From Ruegeria pomeroyi (GTDB taxonomy: Bacteria; Pseudomonadota; Alphaproteobacteria; Rhodobacterales; Rhodobacteraceae), in the NCBI RefSeq assembly GCF_021405525.1, contig NZ_JAGQAG010000003.1, positions 62,001 to 126,000 on the forward strand: a DNA stretch of 64,000 bases. The letters run 5' to 3'. The position numbers and the translations under genes are program-made. Of this stretch, positions 1-9,100 are shown one piece after another. How positions within the stretch are numbered: position 1 is the stretch's first letter; every line of letters begins with the position of its first letter. The notes beneath the pieces are model-generated. The model ran no database searches. It was not told where the DNA came from and saw only the letters and a program-made list of their open reading frames with translations.

Positions 1-110
1 CCGTGCTGGTTTTGGCGGGTCTGACCTACCTGATCGTCCGCGCACTGCGTCGTTCGCAAATGAAACGCGCCTCCGGCCCCGACCCATCACAGAGAAAGAC
101 GGCTCCTTGA
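1..110 (+). CDS. C-terminal end of a membrane protein (partial, mer operon)
   Basis: An open frame entering from the left edge ends with a TGA at 108-110. The visible 35 residues contain one hydrophobic stretch (roughly VLVLAGLTYLIV) followed by a basic, Gln/Arg-rich tail, which fits the last transmembrane helix and cytoplasmic tail of an inner-membrane protein. The next gene starts with a TTG overlapping this stop by four bases, so the two are translationally coupled. By position it could be another mercury transporter or an associated membrane protein, but too little is present to name it. Confidence 0.5.
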   Translation, partial: VLVLAGLTYLIVRALRRSQMKRASGPDPSQRKTAP

Positions 111-493
111 CTGACACACCTGAAAATTCCGACCGTCTGCTGAAATGGGGGCTTGGCGGTGCGCTCTTCGCCGCGCTCTGCTGCTTTACACCGCTTCTGG
201 TCGTCATCGTCGCTGGCGTCGGATTGTCGGCCCTCACGGGCTGGCTCGATTACGCCCTGTTCCCGCTGCTGTTTTTCAGCCTCGCCGTGGTGGCACAGGC
301 CCTTTGGCTGCGCGCTGGCAAACCGGGACCGGCCCCGAAACTTTGGGCCACCGGCCTCGCGGTGGCCCTGTCGATCCTGATCATTCTTCTCGAATTCAGG
401 TTCGCAATACGGATCACAATCGGCGTTTTCGCCGCCACAGCACTCTACGCGGTTCTCCTGAACCGTGCGCAAAAGAAAGGATCGCTCTTATGA
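107..493 (+). CDS. merF: MerF-like mercuric ion transport protein
   Basis: A small inner-membrane protein (128 residues) that would pass Hg(II) to the cytosolic reductase. Near residue 25 it carries the MerF signature ALCCFTPLLVVI followed by GLSALTGWLDYALFPLL: a vicinal Cys pair at the end of the first transmembrane helix and a second helix. Classical MerF is about 80 residues; here the chain continues with two further hydrophobic segments, so it is an extended, MerT/MerC-length version. The likely start is TTG at 107, overlapping the upstream stop; no ATG fits. It is followed by a Cys-Cys peptide and merA with overlapping or near-overlapping frames, so one operon is likely. Confidence 0.8.
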   Translation: MTDTPENSDRLLKWGLGGALFAALCCFTPLLVVIVAGVGLSALTGWLDYALFPLLFFSLAVVAQALWLRAGKPGPAPKLWATGLAVALSILIILLEFRFAIRITIGVFAATALYAVLLNRAQKKGSLL

Positions 494-627
494 TGATGGG
501 ATGTTGCACCGCCACCGGCATGGTCTTCGGCCTCCTCGGCATGTTGACACCGCTGATCGCCATCGGCGCGGTCATATATCTGCTCGCCGCCAGACCAAAA
601 GACCCCGAACATGGCGAGGCGCGCTGA
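490..627 (+). CDS. small Cys-Cys membrane peptide of the mer operon
   Basis: A 45-residue peptide starting at one of three consecutive ATGs; the first overlaps the merF stop by four bases. It begins with MMMGCCTATG, a vicinal Cys pair at the N-terminal edge of a single hydrophobic helix of about 25 residues, and ends in a charged tail. The Cys pair and its place between merF and merA suggest that it binds or hands on Hg(II), but this is inference from position and composition. I do not know a named family for it. Confidence 0.6.
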   Translation: MMMGCCTATGMVFGLLGMLTPLIAIGAVIYLLAARPKDPEHGEAR

Positions 628-628
628 G

Positions 629-2059
629 ATGAAAGACCTGAACAAAACCGACGATGAACAGGGCGGCTATGACCTGATCGTTCTTGGGGCCGGATCGGCG
701 GGGTTCTCCGCCGCAATTACCGGCGCGGATGCCGGAAAGCGTGTCGCCCTCGTAGGACATGGCACCATCGGCGGAACTTGCGTCAACGTGGGATGCGTGC
801 CCTCCAAGGCGATGATCCGTGCGGCAGAGGCCGTGCACTGTGCGGGGGCTGCCAAGCGGTTCCCCGGCCTGTCGGGACGGGCACAAGTGGATGATTGGCA
901 GACGCTCGTTCAGTCCAAGGACGATCTGGTCACGACCCTGCGCCAGAAGAAATACGCGGACCTTCTGCCGGAATATGAGGATGTCGATTACATCGACGCC
1001 GGTCCCGCGCGGCTGATCGAAGGTGGCGTGACAGTCGGTGAGCGAACCCTGAAAGCACCGAGGACCATCATCGCCACGGGCGGGCGTCCCGTTCTGCCGA
1101 CCATCGACGGCATCGAGGAAATCGGCGCGCTCAACAGCACCAGTCTTCTGGAACTCGAAGTACTGCCGAAAAGCCTGATCTTCATCGGCGCGGGCTACAT
1201 CGGCGCGGAGCTGGCCCAGATGATGAGCCGCATGGGCGTGAAGGTCACGCTTGTCGCCCGTTCGCATCTGTTGCCCGGCGCGGAACCAGAGGTCTCGGAG
1301 GCATTGGCGGCGGCGTTCGAGGCCGAAGGCATCACTCTTCTGACCGGGTTAAGCTACGACACTGTGCGCCGCGACGACGCGGGCGTGACACTGCGCGTGA
1401 TCCAGAACGGAAAGCCTGTCGAAGTGACGGCGGATCACCTCGTTTCGACCGCTGGCAGGCGGGCCAATACCAAAGATATGGGCCTAGACGCAATCGGCGT
1501 GGAAACCGACGCGCGTGGGTCCATCGTCGTCGGCGAGGACATGCAGACATCGGTGCGCGGCATCTATGCCGCAGGCGATGTGACCGACCGCGACCAGTTC
1601 GTCTATATGGCGGCCTATGGTGCAAAGCTCGCGGCCAAAAATGCGGTTCTCGGCGAAGACCATCGCTACGACAACGCCGCGATGCCCTGGGTGGTGTTTT
1701 CCGACCCGCAGGTCGCGGGCGTCGGTCTCGGTGAAGCCCAGGCGCGGGACGCGGGCCTCGACGTCAAGACGTCCATCGTACCGCTCGATCAGGTGCCGCG
1801 CGCACTGGCCGCACGCGACACGCGCGGATTGATCAAGCTGGTGGCGGACAGAAAGTCCGACCGGCTGCTTGGCGGCCAGATCATCGCGCCCGAGGGGTCC
1901 GATACGATCCAGACCCTCGTTATGGCGCTGAAGTTTGGCATGACCACAAAGGCGCTCGGGGAGACGATCTTCCCCTATCTGACGACCGTGGAAGGGCTGA
2001 AGCTGGCGGCGCAAACCTTCGATATGGACGTGGCAAAGTTGAGCTGCTGCGCCGGATGA
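629..2059 (+). CDS. merA: mercuric reductase MerA (no N-terminal HMA domain)
   Basis: A flavin-dependent NADPH oxidoreductase of 476 residues that reduces Hg(II) to volatile Hg(0) in the cytosol. It has the FAD-binding GAGSAGFSAA motif near residue 20, the redox-active GTCVNVGCVPSK site (Cys51 and Cys56), a second nucleotide-binding GAGYIGAELAQ motif, and the FAD-contacting AAGDVTD segment. The C-terminus ends in SCCAG, the mobile vicinal cysteines that deliver Hg(II) to the active site in MerA. The N-terminal metal-binding NmerA domain found in many MerA proteins is absent. I chose the ATG at 629, just after the previous stop, rather than the in-frame ATG at 611. An adjacent paralogous oxidoreductase follows 22 bases downstream. 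Confidence 0.93.
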   Translation: MKDLNKTDDEQGGYDLIVLGAGSAGFSAAITGADAGKRVALVGHGTIGGTCVNVGCVPSKAMIRAAEAVHCAGAAKRFPGLSGRAQVDDWQTLVQSKDDLVTTLRQKKYADLLPEYEDVDYIDAGPARLIEGGVTVGERTLKAPRTIIATGGRPVLPTIDGIEEIGALNSTSLLELEVLPKSLIFIGAGYIGAELAQMMSRMGVKVTLVARSHLLPGAEPEVSEALAAAFEAEGITLLTGLSYDTVRRDDAGVTLRVIQNGKPVEVTADHLVSTAGRRANTKDMGLDAIGVETDARGSIVVGEDMQTSVRGIYAAGDVTDRDQFVYMAAYGAKLAAKNAVLGEDHRYDNAAMPWVVFSDPQVAGVGLGEAQARDAGLDVKTSIVPLDQVPRALAARDTRGLIKLVADRKSDRLLGGQIIAPEGSDTIQTLVMALKFGMTTKALGETIFPYLTTVEGLKLAAQTFDMDVAKLSCCAG

Positions 2060-2081
2060 AGATCAGGACAAGGACCGGAGA

Positions 2082-3434
2082 ATGAATGAAGACTACGACC
2101 TGATCGTCATCGGGGCGGGCATGGCGGGCGTGGCCGCGGCCAACAAATGTGGCGCGGCAGGATGGCGTGTCGCCATTGTCGATGCGCTGCCCTACGGCGG
2201 CACCTGCGCATTGCGCGGCTGCGATCCAAAGAAAATCCTGCGGCGCGGTGCGGAAATCATGGACGCGGCACGGCTCATGCAGGGCAAGGGGATCGATCCC
2301 GGTGATCTGTCGATCAACTGGGCCGATCTGATGGCACACAAGCGTGGCTTCACCGATCCCGTGCCGGACAAGATGGAAAAGGGCCTGTCGGGCAACGGCG
2401 TCGAAACCCTGCATGGAGCCGCGCGGTTCACGGAAAGCAACACGCTGGAGGTCGATGGAACGGCATATCAGTCGGAACGGTTCCTCGTGGCCGCCGGTGC
2501 CATGCCCAGGCCGCTGAGCTTCACAGGGGCCGATCTCGTGATCGACAGCACGGATTTCCTCAACCTGGAGGCCCTTCCCAATCGGGTTCTTTTTATCGGT
2601 GGCGGCTTCGTGTCCTTCGAGTTTGCGCATATCGCCGCACGGGCCGGAGCCAACCCGATCATCGTGGATCGTGGCGCCCGGCCCTTACGCGGCTTCGATC
2701 CCGATCTGGTCGAAATGCTGATCGACCGCAGCGGCGGTATCGGCGTGGACCTGATGCGCGAAACCGAAATCGTGTCGGTCTCGGAAGCCAGTAGAGCATT
2801 CACTGTCGAGGTGAAGTCGGGCGATGAAACCCGAACAATCGAAACCGATCTGGTCGTGCATGGCGCGGGCCGTGTGGCAGCCCTGGCCGATCTGAATCTT
2901 GAGGCGGCTGGTGTTGATTACAGCGACAAGGGCATCGTTGTAGCCCCGCATCTGCAAAGCACGACGAACAGCGCGGTCTTTGCCGCCGGAGATTGCGCCG
3001 ACACCGATGGCATGCCGCTGACGCCAGTCGCAGTGATCGAAGGGAAGGTCGCGGCCTCCAACATGCTCAAAGACACTCAGACCGCACCGGATTATGCCGG
3101 TATTCCTACAGCCGTCTTCACAGTCCCGGAAGTGGCGCGTGTCGGTATGTTGGAAAGTGAGGCAAGGGACGCCGGGTATGATGTCGATGTTCGGTTCACC
3201 GACACTGGCGATTGGTATTCGAACTACCGGATCGGCGAGACCTCTGCTGCCGCGAAGGTCCTCGTGGACAAGTCGAACGGCAAGATCCTCGGCGCGCACC
3301 TGTTCGGCCCGGAATACGGCGAACTGATCAATTTCTTCGGGCTGGCAATCAAGCTGGGCCTGGCGGCCAAGCAACTTAAGTCGATGACGGCGGCCTATCC
3401 AAGTGTTGGATCGGATTTGGGCTCGCTTCTCTGA
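2082..3434 (+). CDS. FAD-dependent pyridine nucleotide-disulfide oxidoreductase, MerA-like
   Basis: A 450-residue class I flavin disulfide reductase. It shows GAGMAGVAAA near residue 11 (FAD), the redox pair in GGTCALRGCDPKK (Cys42 and Cys47), a second dinucleotide motif GGGFVSFEFAH, and AAGDCADTDG near the FAD. It lacks the C-terminal vicinal cysteines that define MerA, and the active-site spacing is of glutathione-reductase or dihydrolipoamide-dehydrogenase type. It sits 22 bases after merA in the same direction, so it is probably co-transcribed and may support thiol redox balance or metal detoxification; that role is inferred from context. Confidence 0.82.
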   Translation: MNEDYDLIVIGAGMAGVAAANKCGAAGWRVAIVDALPYGGTCALRGCDPKKILRRGAEIMDAARLMQGKGIDPGDLSINWADLMAHKRGFTDPVPDKMEKGLSGNGVETLHGAARFTESNTLEVDGTAYQSERFLVAAGAMPRPLSFTGADLVIDSTDFLNLEALPNRVLFIGGGFVSFEFAHIAARAGANPIIVDRGARPLRGFDPDLVEMLIDRSGGIGVDLMRETEIVSVSEASRAFTVEVKSGDETRTIETDLVVHGAGRVAALADLNLEAAGVDYSDKGIVVAPHLQSTTNSAVFAAGDCADTDGMPLTPVAVIEGKVAASNMLKDTQTAPDYAGIPTAVFTVPEVARVGMLESEARDAGYDVDVRFTDTGDWYSNYRIGETSAAAKVLVDKSNGKILGAHLFGPEYGELINFFGLAIKLGLAAKQLKSMTAAYPSVGSDLGSLL

Positions 3435-3478
3435 ATTTGAAAGATTTTTCGCAATAGACCCGATCCTCCTCGGAACGT

Positions 3479-3817
3479 ATGTCTGGCCCGATGAAGACGG
3501 TTCTTATCTACTTCGCCGCTGCGCTGGCCGAAATTGCCGGATGCTTTGCTTTCTGGGCCTGGTTTCGGCTGGACAAGAGCGTGTTTTGGTTGGCACCGGG
3601 CATGCTGTCCCTTGCCGCTTTCGCCTGGCTACTGGCGCTCAGCCCCGCCGATCAGGCGGGCCGCGCCTATGCAGTCTACGGTGGCGTTTACATCGTATCG
3701 TCCCTGCTGTGGCTATGGGGCGTAGAAGGGCATCGCCCGGATCAATGGGATGTAGTTGGAGCGGTCATTTGCCTTGTCGGTGCGGGTATTATTCTCTGGG
3801 CACCGCGCAGTATTTGA
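3479..3817 (+). CDS. ynfA: YnfA family small membrane protein
   Basis: A 112-residue (108 from the second ATG at 3491) inner-membrane protein with four hydrophobic segments. It matches the YnfA/UPF0060 pattern closely: a [15 protein letters not shown] start, [17 protein letters not shown] in the third helix and a [14 protein letters not shown] ending. YnfA proteins resemble small multidrug-resistance exporters. It lies 44 bases after the oxidoreductase and in the same direction, so it is a likely last gene of the mercury operon. The internal ATG (MKTVLIYF) gives the more usual N-terminus for the family. Confidence 0.87.
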   Translation: MSGPMKTVLIYFAAALAEIAGCFAFWAWFRLDKSVFWLAPGMLSLAAFAWLLALSPADQAGRAYAVYGGVYIVSSLLWLWGVEGHRPDQWDVVGAVICLVGAGIILWAPRSI

Positions 3818-4042
3818 GAGGCAGCCGCAGACGGGGTGAAGCGCTGAATCGTTCGATTAGATCGCCTTTTGGTTCACGCGTTCCGACAACTCGGCGCTGC
3901 TTTCCCTCCGCATCGCGGCTGCGATCAAGCAGGTTTTCTACCGCCCTCGAAAGCAGCGATACATCCTTTACGCAGCATCGGTCAAAGTGGGCTCTTCAGT
4001 TACATTCGCCGCGAGGAGAATGAACGTCAACTCCTGCGAAAC
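3818..4042. other. intergenic gap between converging operons
   Basis: 225 bases between the ends of ynfA and the coupling-protein gene. I see no convincing gene or strong terminator here; the short frames in it are shadows of the neighbours. Confidence 0.5.
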
Positions 4043-5998
4043 TCATCCGTGCTCCGCGATGATAGCTCTCGTTGTCTGAACTGCCGAAGCAAGCGTTGTC
4101 CGGTCTGTGTTCGTGATACCTAGGCCCTCAACATCAAGCGACAGTTGACCTTGGCCACCTCCGCTTGCAGCAGCACGAGCCGCGCGGCCGCGGGCCTTCG
4201 CTGCGCTGACAGGGTCAGTTTTCGATGCGTTAGGCACATTGTGGCCGACTTCCCGCGGTCCCGCAGCCGCCCGCACTTCCTGCAGTTCTTGCTTCAACCT
4301 CTCCACCGTTTCCCGGGTCTCAGACATCTGCCGATCCCGCCGCAGGCCGTCCTCGTCCGGATATGGGAAGCTTCCCGATTGACAGGCGTGCAGAACCTTC
4401 AACGCCGGGTCCTCGAAATACTTCACCCTTCTTGCCCGGATCGGCATCTGCGCGTCGATCACGAGGATGACCTCGTCGAGGTCCATGCGTCGGGCCTCAT
4501 CCTCGGTCAGGAGCGGGGTATCTTCTGTCCTCTCCGAGACGCTGCGCCCTTCGAATGGATTGCGTCCAACAGCACGGGAGCGGGTCACCACACGCTTGGT
4601 GGTCTTGCCGACAGCCTGGCTCAATTCCTCGATGGTCTTCTGCTCGGACGGGGTGAGGTAGAGCTTTACCCCGGCGCCGCCCTGCAGCGACCTGCGGGTG
4701 TTTTCACCATAGATCTCGTCCAGCGCCGGGATCGTCTGGGTCACGATGGCGAGGTTGCCGCCGAAGGAGCGCAGCGTCTTTATGCTTTCGGCGACGATTG
4801 GCATTTTCCCGAGCCGGTCAAACTCGTCGAGCATGATCATCACCGGCCAGGGCTCGTCATCGCCGGGTTCCTGTGCTTGCAGCGAGGCGATCAGGTCCGA
4901 GAAGAAGAGGCGGATCAGCGGGGCAAGCGGGCGGATCATCTCGGATTCGACCGCAAGATAGATCGCATGTGGGCGACGGCGGATATCCCGGAAGGAAAAG
5001 TCAGAGGTCGCGGTGGCCGCGTCGATCGCGCGGTTGTCCCAGGTGTCGAGACCCGATGTCATGAGAAGCGAGAGGTAGGAGGTGAGGGTGTCGTTGTTGG
5101 TCGAGGCCATACGCTCGAAGATCAGTTTGGCCGAGGTGTTCTTCACCTCCTGCGAACGCTTCAGATATTCCTTCTGCTTGTCGCCCCCCGAGGCGGTGAT
5201 GCGGTAGATCTCGCCGATGGTCGGCACGCCGCGCTCGAAGGCCAGAAGACCGGCCGCCACGAACAAGTCGATACCGCCTGCGAGAAGGCCGCTCAGCTTT
5301 TCGTTGTCGGTCTGCAGGAAGAGCTTCGCGGTGAGTTTAAGCTCCATCTGCTGCCGGTCGGGGTTGGTCATGGCAGCAATGCGCGCCAGCGGATTATAGC
5401 GATGTGTTGGTCGGTCCCAGTCGGTCGGCGCGAAGCGGAAAACCTTGTCCCCCATGCTGGCGCGGAAGCGCGAGGTCTCGCGGAAGTTCTCGCCTTTCAC
5501 GTCGAGCACCACGGCGGAGCCCTTGTAGGTCAGCAGGTTCGGGATCACGAACCCCACGCCCTTGCCCCGGCCTGTAGGCGCCACGATCAGCGCGTGGGGG
5601 AAGGTTTTTGAGACTAGGAACGGGCGCTTGGATTTCGGGGAGCCGAGCTTGCCCAGAAGGAAGCCACCGTCGGGCTTGGCAAAGAAACCGTTCCTGTTCA
5701 TCTCGCTGCGGGTCTGCCAATGCGTCGTCCCGAAGCGGGTCAATGCATCCCCCAGAAGCGTGACGCTCAGCATCAGCGATGCCAGGCCGAAGCTGCCAAG
5801 GATGAGGTTCACCCAGAGGAAGTCTTTCGGTGCAGACTGAGACAGACCCCGATATTCGCGGGCAAGCAGGGTGACGTCGAAACGGGTGGGAGAAAGCCCA
5901 TAGCGGAACATGACAAAGCCGGTCGCCACGACATAGCCCATGGCGAGACCGACCAGCACGAGGCTCAACACTCCTAAGGCAATCTTGCCTTTATCCAT
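4043..5998 (-). CDS. virD4: type IV secretion coupling protein, VirD4/TraG family
   Basis: An inner-membrane ATPase of about 651 residues that links the relaxosome to the mating-pair secretion channel. Two N-terminal hydrophobic segments (about residues 4-35 and 60-85) anchor it. The P-loop APTGRGKG lies near residue 140, the Walker B segment MIMLDEFDRLG in the middle, and the conserved AIVTQTIPALDEIYGE block follows. The C-terminal tail is charged and probably disordered. I chose the ATG at 5998, which has GAAGGGGA at a good distance, over the one at 6019; the start then overlaps the relaxase stop by eight bases. It is the second gene of a mobC-relaxase-virD4 operon. No VirB channel genes are visible in the window. 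Confidence 0.9.
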   Translation of the reverse strand: MDKGKIALGVLSLVLVGLAMGYVVATGFVMFRYGLSPTRFDVTLLAREYRGLSQSAPKDFLWVNLILGSFGLASLMLSVTLLGDALTRFGTTHWQTRSEMNRNGFFAKPDGGFLLGKLGSPKSKRPFLVSKTFPHALIVAPTGRGKGVGFVIPNLLTYKGSAVVLDVKGENFRETSRFRASMGDKVFRFAPTDWDRPTHRYNPLARIAAMTNPDRQQMELKLTAKLFLQTDNEKLSGLLAGGIDLFVAAGLLAFERGVPTIGEIYRITASGGDKQKEYLKRSQEVKNTSAKLIFERMASTNNDTLTSYLSLLMTSGLDTWDNRAIDAATATSDFSFRDIRRRPHAIYLAVESEMIRPLAPLIRLFFSDLIASLQAQEPGDDEPWPVMIMLDEFDRLGKMPIVAESIKTLRSFGGNLAIVTQTIPALDEIYGENTRRSLQGGAGVKLYLTPSEQKTIEELSQAVGKTTKRVVTRSRAVGRNPFEGRSVSERTEDTPLLTEDEARRMDLDEVILVIDAQMPIRARRVKYFEDPALKVLHACQSGSFPYPDEDGLRRDRQMSETRETVERLKQELQEVRAAAGPREVGHNVPNASKTDPVSAAKARGRAARAAASGGGQGQLSLDVEGLGITNTDRTTLASAVQTTRAIIAEHG

Positions 5999-8339
5999 GG
6001 GTGATCCCCTTCTCGCCATCTGCCGCAGCGTGGCGTGCGCGCTGCGCCTCTATCTGTTCTTCCGCCAATGCATCGAGAACGCGCTCCATCGCCGGGCCGT
6101 GCGCAGTGACCTCGCTGCTCTGGAGATAGGTCTTGGCGAGTTCCAGCTGGCGCAGCGGATCCTCGGTGAATGTGTCCAGGACGTCCGCGTTACCGGCCCG
6201 CAGCGCGTCGATTGCGTCGTGGCTTAGTCGCTCGTTTATCTGCCGGACGATGTCCTGCTGCTCTGACTCGGAGAGCGGGCCCTCGACGTCGGCGTTTCGC
6301 ACAAAGGCCATGACGGTTGGCGCTGTCTCTTCCAGATACCGGCGCTCGGCGTAGTCTTGTCGCGCCTGGTCCTCGATCTCGAAACTGCGCTCGCTGATAT
6401 AGGCACGCGACGCGCCTAGCGAACGAAGGTGATTGATTTCGTCCTGGACGGCCTTCCCGAATTCATCATCCGGCATCTCCGTGCGATAGCGGGCGAGGGT
6501 GCGGAGCTCTTCGGCAATCGGACCGAGATGATCCGAAGGATCCCGCAAGGCGAGGTCCATGTCGCCAGCATGAAGCGTGCGGTCCTGCTCGGATACCGCA
6601 TATTGCGGCGGCATTCGACTGTCGGTGATCTGTTCCCAGGCCATTGAGGCCAGTTCGGCATGTTGCGGCGATTTCTGCGCGTAGACGTCGAACGCGGCGC
6701 GGGCCTCTTCAACCTCCACGGCACCTGCCCGCCGGACGGACGGGTCGTCGAAGAACGGATGATCGAAATCCGTCCGGCGGAACTGCGCCACCAGCGCTCT
6801 GAACGCCTGCCGCTCCGATGGGGCAAAGATGTCGGACCCATCTTGCGCGAGATCACTCCCAGGTGTCGTCAACCGTTCACCAAGCGCTGCCTCAGCGTCA
6901 TCCACCTCGTCGACCTCGGTTGGCGCGCGCAGGACGCGTACATCGGTCAAAACATCGCCCAGCCGAACATGCACGGCTTCCAGCCGGTCGAGCGCGTCTT
7001 CCCGGTCCGCAGATTTCTCCAGATCGAGGTCGCTTGCTTTGGCAATCCCCTGCAGATCCTGTGCCAGCCACTGGCGCTCCAATGCAGCATTGCCTGCCCC
7101 CTCCCGCAGGCGCGCGGCCACAGCCTCGGCATCGATGCCCGTGCCTTGCAACGCTTCGGCCAGCTTTGGTGCCACCTCTCCATCGTCAAGACGCGCGAGG
7201 TGATCTTCACTGGCGTTTGGCCTTGCATAGATGCCGTCCCGGGACGGAGCATCGACCAGGGCGGCGGAGCGATCCCCGAGCGGGTTCAAATGCGCGACCG
7301 AGGCCAGAACGTCGGTCAGCTTGCGCTCGATCACCGGCCTCTCGGCCGCCGGCGCCCTGTCGATCGCCGCCTCGATCTGGCGAATGTTCTGAGAAAACTC
7401 GGTGATCAGCGTGTCGAACGCTGCTTCGTCTTGGGACATGTAGATGGCTCCGTCAGCTTGCATCTGACCGCCACTGGCAAGGATGGTGCTGGCCCGCTCG
7501 AGCGCTTCGGCCACGTCGTCGAAATTCGAACGTGACGCCTCCGCCGCGAGCCCACGGTAGATCAACGCCTTGTGCCTGACGGTTTCCAGAGCGGCCCCCA
7601 GGTCCGCGCCGGTTCTCTGGCGCTCAACTGGGGGACGACCTTCGTCGCGAGCCTTGTAGATTTCATCGATCTCGGCGCGGTAGGTCGTGACGCCGCGATC
7701 CAGACGACGCGTCGCCTCAAGGCGGATCCCATGAACCCGGGCCGCCTCGACCATCGCCTCGCGAAAGGCGTCGTAGTTGAAGTGATGATCCTTCCCGAGA
7801 AAGAACATTTCGCCATCCTTGCTGCGGCGGTTCAGAACAATATGCGCATGTGGATGCGCGCGATCTTGGTGTATTGCAGCAATATAGTCGAATTGCGACC
7901 CCTCACCTTGAAAGAACTTCTCGCAGACCGCCTGGGTGATATCGCGCACCTCTTCACCCCTGGTCCCAACCGGGAATGCCATCAGCAGATGCGACGTATG
8001 GCCAAGCTTGGGGCTGTAGCGCTCGTTCCACTGGTTCTCGAACCGCCGCGCCACTCGGTTGATCTCGGCTTCCGAGAGCTGCTTCTTCCCGTCATGGGTG
8101 CCGCGACTGTCGAGGATATGGGTCGACTTTGTTGTGAGATATGTGAGCTGAGCCCGTAGCTGCGCCCCGGTGTGACAGCCCCCTTTCGAGATAGCCTTGA
8201 AGATCGCTGGCGAATAGCCGCGCGCGGCCCGAACCATCTGCGCGCCCCTGGAAAGCCCCTGCCAGGATCCCGAAACTCGGCTCCAGCCGCGGTCAAATAG
8301 CGCCGGGTCGATGCCACGGACCCGGTCACTCCGCGCCAT
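5991..8339 (-). CDS. relaxase/mobilisation nuclease, VirD2-like
   Basis: A large relaxase (782 residues) that would nick oriT and pilot the T-strand. The N-terminal catalytic domain has the tyrosine-containing segment AQLRAQLTYLTT near residue 60-70 and the three-histidine metal motif HQDRAHPHAHIVLN at residues 157-170. Beyond about residue 260 there is a long helical, acidic region without recognisable motifs, probably for contacts with the coupling protein or secretion signals. I chose the ATG at 8339, preceded by GAGAGG, over the longer frame from 8471 because the extra residues are low-complexity antisense sequence of mobC. It overlaps mobC by 14 bases and virD4 by 8. Confidence 0.88.
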   Translation of the reverse strand: MARSDRVRGIDPALFDRGWSRVSGSWQGLSRGAQMVRAARGYSPAIFKAISKGGCHTGAQLRAQLTYLTTKSTHILDSRGTHDGKKQLSEAEINRVARRFENQWNERYSPKLGHTSHLLMAFPVGTRGEEVRDITQAVCEKFFQGEGSQFDYIAAIHQDRAHPHAHIVLNRRSKDGEMFFLGKDHHFNYDAFREAMVEAARVHGIRLEATRRLDRGVTTYRAEIDEIYKARDEGRPPVERQRTGADLGAALETVRHKALIYRGLAAEASRSNFDDVAEALERASTILASGGQMQADGAIYMSQDEAAFDTLITEFSQNIRQIEAAIDRAPAAERPVIERKLTDVLASVAHLNPLGDRSAALVDAPSRDGIYARPNASEDHLARLDDGEVAPKLAEALQGTGIDAEAVAARLREGAGNAALERQWLAQDLQGIAKASDLDLEKSADREDALDRLEAVHVRLGDVLTDVRVLRAPTEVDEVDDAEAALGERLTTPGSDLAQDGSDIFAPSERQAFRALVAQFRRTDFDHPFFDDPSVRRAGAVEVEEARAAFDVYAQKSPQHAELASMAWEQITDSRMPPQYAVSEQDRTLHAGDMDLALRDPSDHLGPIAEELRTLARYRTEMPDDEFGKAVQDEINHLRSLGASRAYISERSFEIEDQARQDYAERRYLEETAPTVMAFVRNADVEGPLSESEQQDIVRQINERLSHDAIDALRAGNADVLDTFTEDPLRQLELAKTYLQSSEVTAHGPAMERVLDALAEEQIEAQRARHAAADGEKGITHG

Positions 8340-8913
8340 TCTCATTCCTCTCGGCGAGGCCCGCCAGGGCAGAGCTGATCTCAAGGTCCAGCACGCTGCG
8401 CCGCGCACGCGACATCTCCTGGACCTGGTCGGCCAGATCGAAGACCAGACCCGCAAGGGCGCGGACGTCACGGTGACTTGAGGCCGGGTAGGACAGTCTC
8501 TCGCCCCGCACCTTGGCCTCGTTCAGACGTCGCGCGATCTGGTTCACGTTGTTGCCGACCCGGTTGAGCGCGGCGCCGAGGTTGCGCAACTCGTCACACA
8601 TCTCGTCGTCGGGCAGGAAAACACCTTCGGCCGCCAGCATCAGGCGGCGCATGGCATCCGAGCGGTGCGCAATCCCGCGCCGCGACAGCGCCGCGTCGAA
8701 CCGGCGCAGGTCGTCGTCCGAGACCCGGATCCCCACAACCCGCGATCGGCTGCCGTTCGCTGTCTGACGCTCATCCCAGTGGTTCACCACGTTGTAGATC
8801 GTCTTCAGGCTGACATCGTAGCGGGCTGCCAACGACACCGCGGAGACGCCGTTCCGGCGCTCTTGGGAGATGGTCGATCGTTCGATCACTGACAGTCTGC
8901 GGCGGCGGGGCAT
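8326..8913 (-). CDS. mobC: MobC-like relaxosome accessory protein with N-terminal HTH
   Basis: A 195-residue DNA-binding protein expected to help the relaxase open oriT. The C-terminal half carries the MobC signature LGAALNRVGNNVNQIARRLN. The N-terminal 45 residues (MPRRRRLSVIERSTISQERR and the following helix pair with VSLKTIYNVVNHW) look like a resolvase/transposase-type helix-turn-helix, which is not usual for MobC. In the middle is a ribbon-helix-helix-like VVGIRVSDDDLRRFDAALSR. I chose the ATG at 8913 over the longer frame to 8988, which would run through inverted repeats. It is the first gene of the mob operon and lies next to the putative oriT. Confidence 0.82.
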   Translation of the reverse strand: MPRRRRLSVIERSTISQERRNGVSAVSLAARYDVSLKTIYNVVNHWDERQTANGSRSRVVGIRVSDDDLRRFDAALSRRGIAHRSDAMRRLMLAAEGVFLPDDEMCDELRNLGAALNRVGNNVNQIARRLNEAKVRGERLSYPASSHRDVRALAGLVFDLADQVQEMSRARRSVLDLEISSALAGLAERNENGAE

Positions 8914-8947
8914 TTTGAAGTTAACGTTCCTATTTCTTGCCAACTTC

Positions 8948-9000
8948 GTACAAGCCCGCCGACTCCCAACGCAAGTGGAGTCGACCATAAGGGCTTGTAC
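8948..9000. repeat. nested inverted repeat (two stems)
   Basis: Outer arms GTACAAGCCC and GGGCTTGTAC are perfect 10-bp inverted copies. Between them lies a second perfect 7-bp stem, CGACTCC/GGAGTCG, around a 10-base loop. It sits 35 bases before the mobC start and could be a relaxosome-protein site or an autoregulatory operator. Confidence 0.6.
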
Positions 9001-9009
9001 TCAATGTAG

Positions 9010-9034
9010 AAAATCGCCCTGCAGGGGCGATTTT
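9010..9034. terminator. hairpin with flanking A and T runs
   Basis: Perfect 10-bp stem AAAATCGCCC/GGGCGATTTT around a 5-base loop. Because the arms carry A and T runs at both ends it resembles a bidirectional intrinsic terminator, but its place between divergent operons also fits an oriT hairpin. Confidence 0.45.
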
Positions 9035-9077
9035 CCGTCCTTTGTCAAATGGATCGCGCGTCGCGCTCATTGCACCA

Positions 9078-9100
9078 CGCGATGCGGTCTCCGCATCGCG
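9078..9100. repeat. 10-bp inverted repeat with 3-base loop
   Basis: CGCGATGCGG, loop TCT, then CCGCATCGCG: a perfect hairpin in the candidate oriT region, followed by a further CATCGCG half-copy. It is a plausible relaxase or VirC recognition structure; no function is shown directly. Confidence 0.5.

Noticed and set aside
26-472. Long minus-strand frame opposite merF
   Set aside because: Its composition is typical of antisense of a GC-rich gene, and the plus-strand MerF motif is clear.
4145-5611. 488-codon plus-strand frame
   Set aside because: It is antisense to the VirD4 coupling protein, whose Walker motifs are intact; no own motif or ribosome-binding site.
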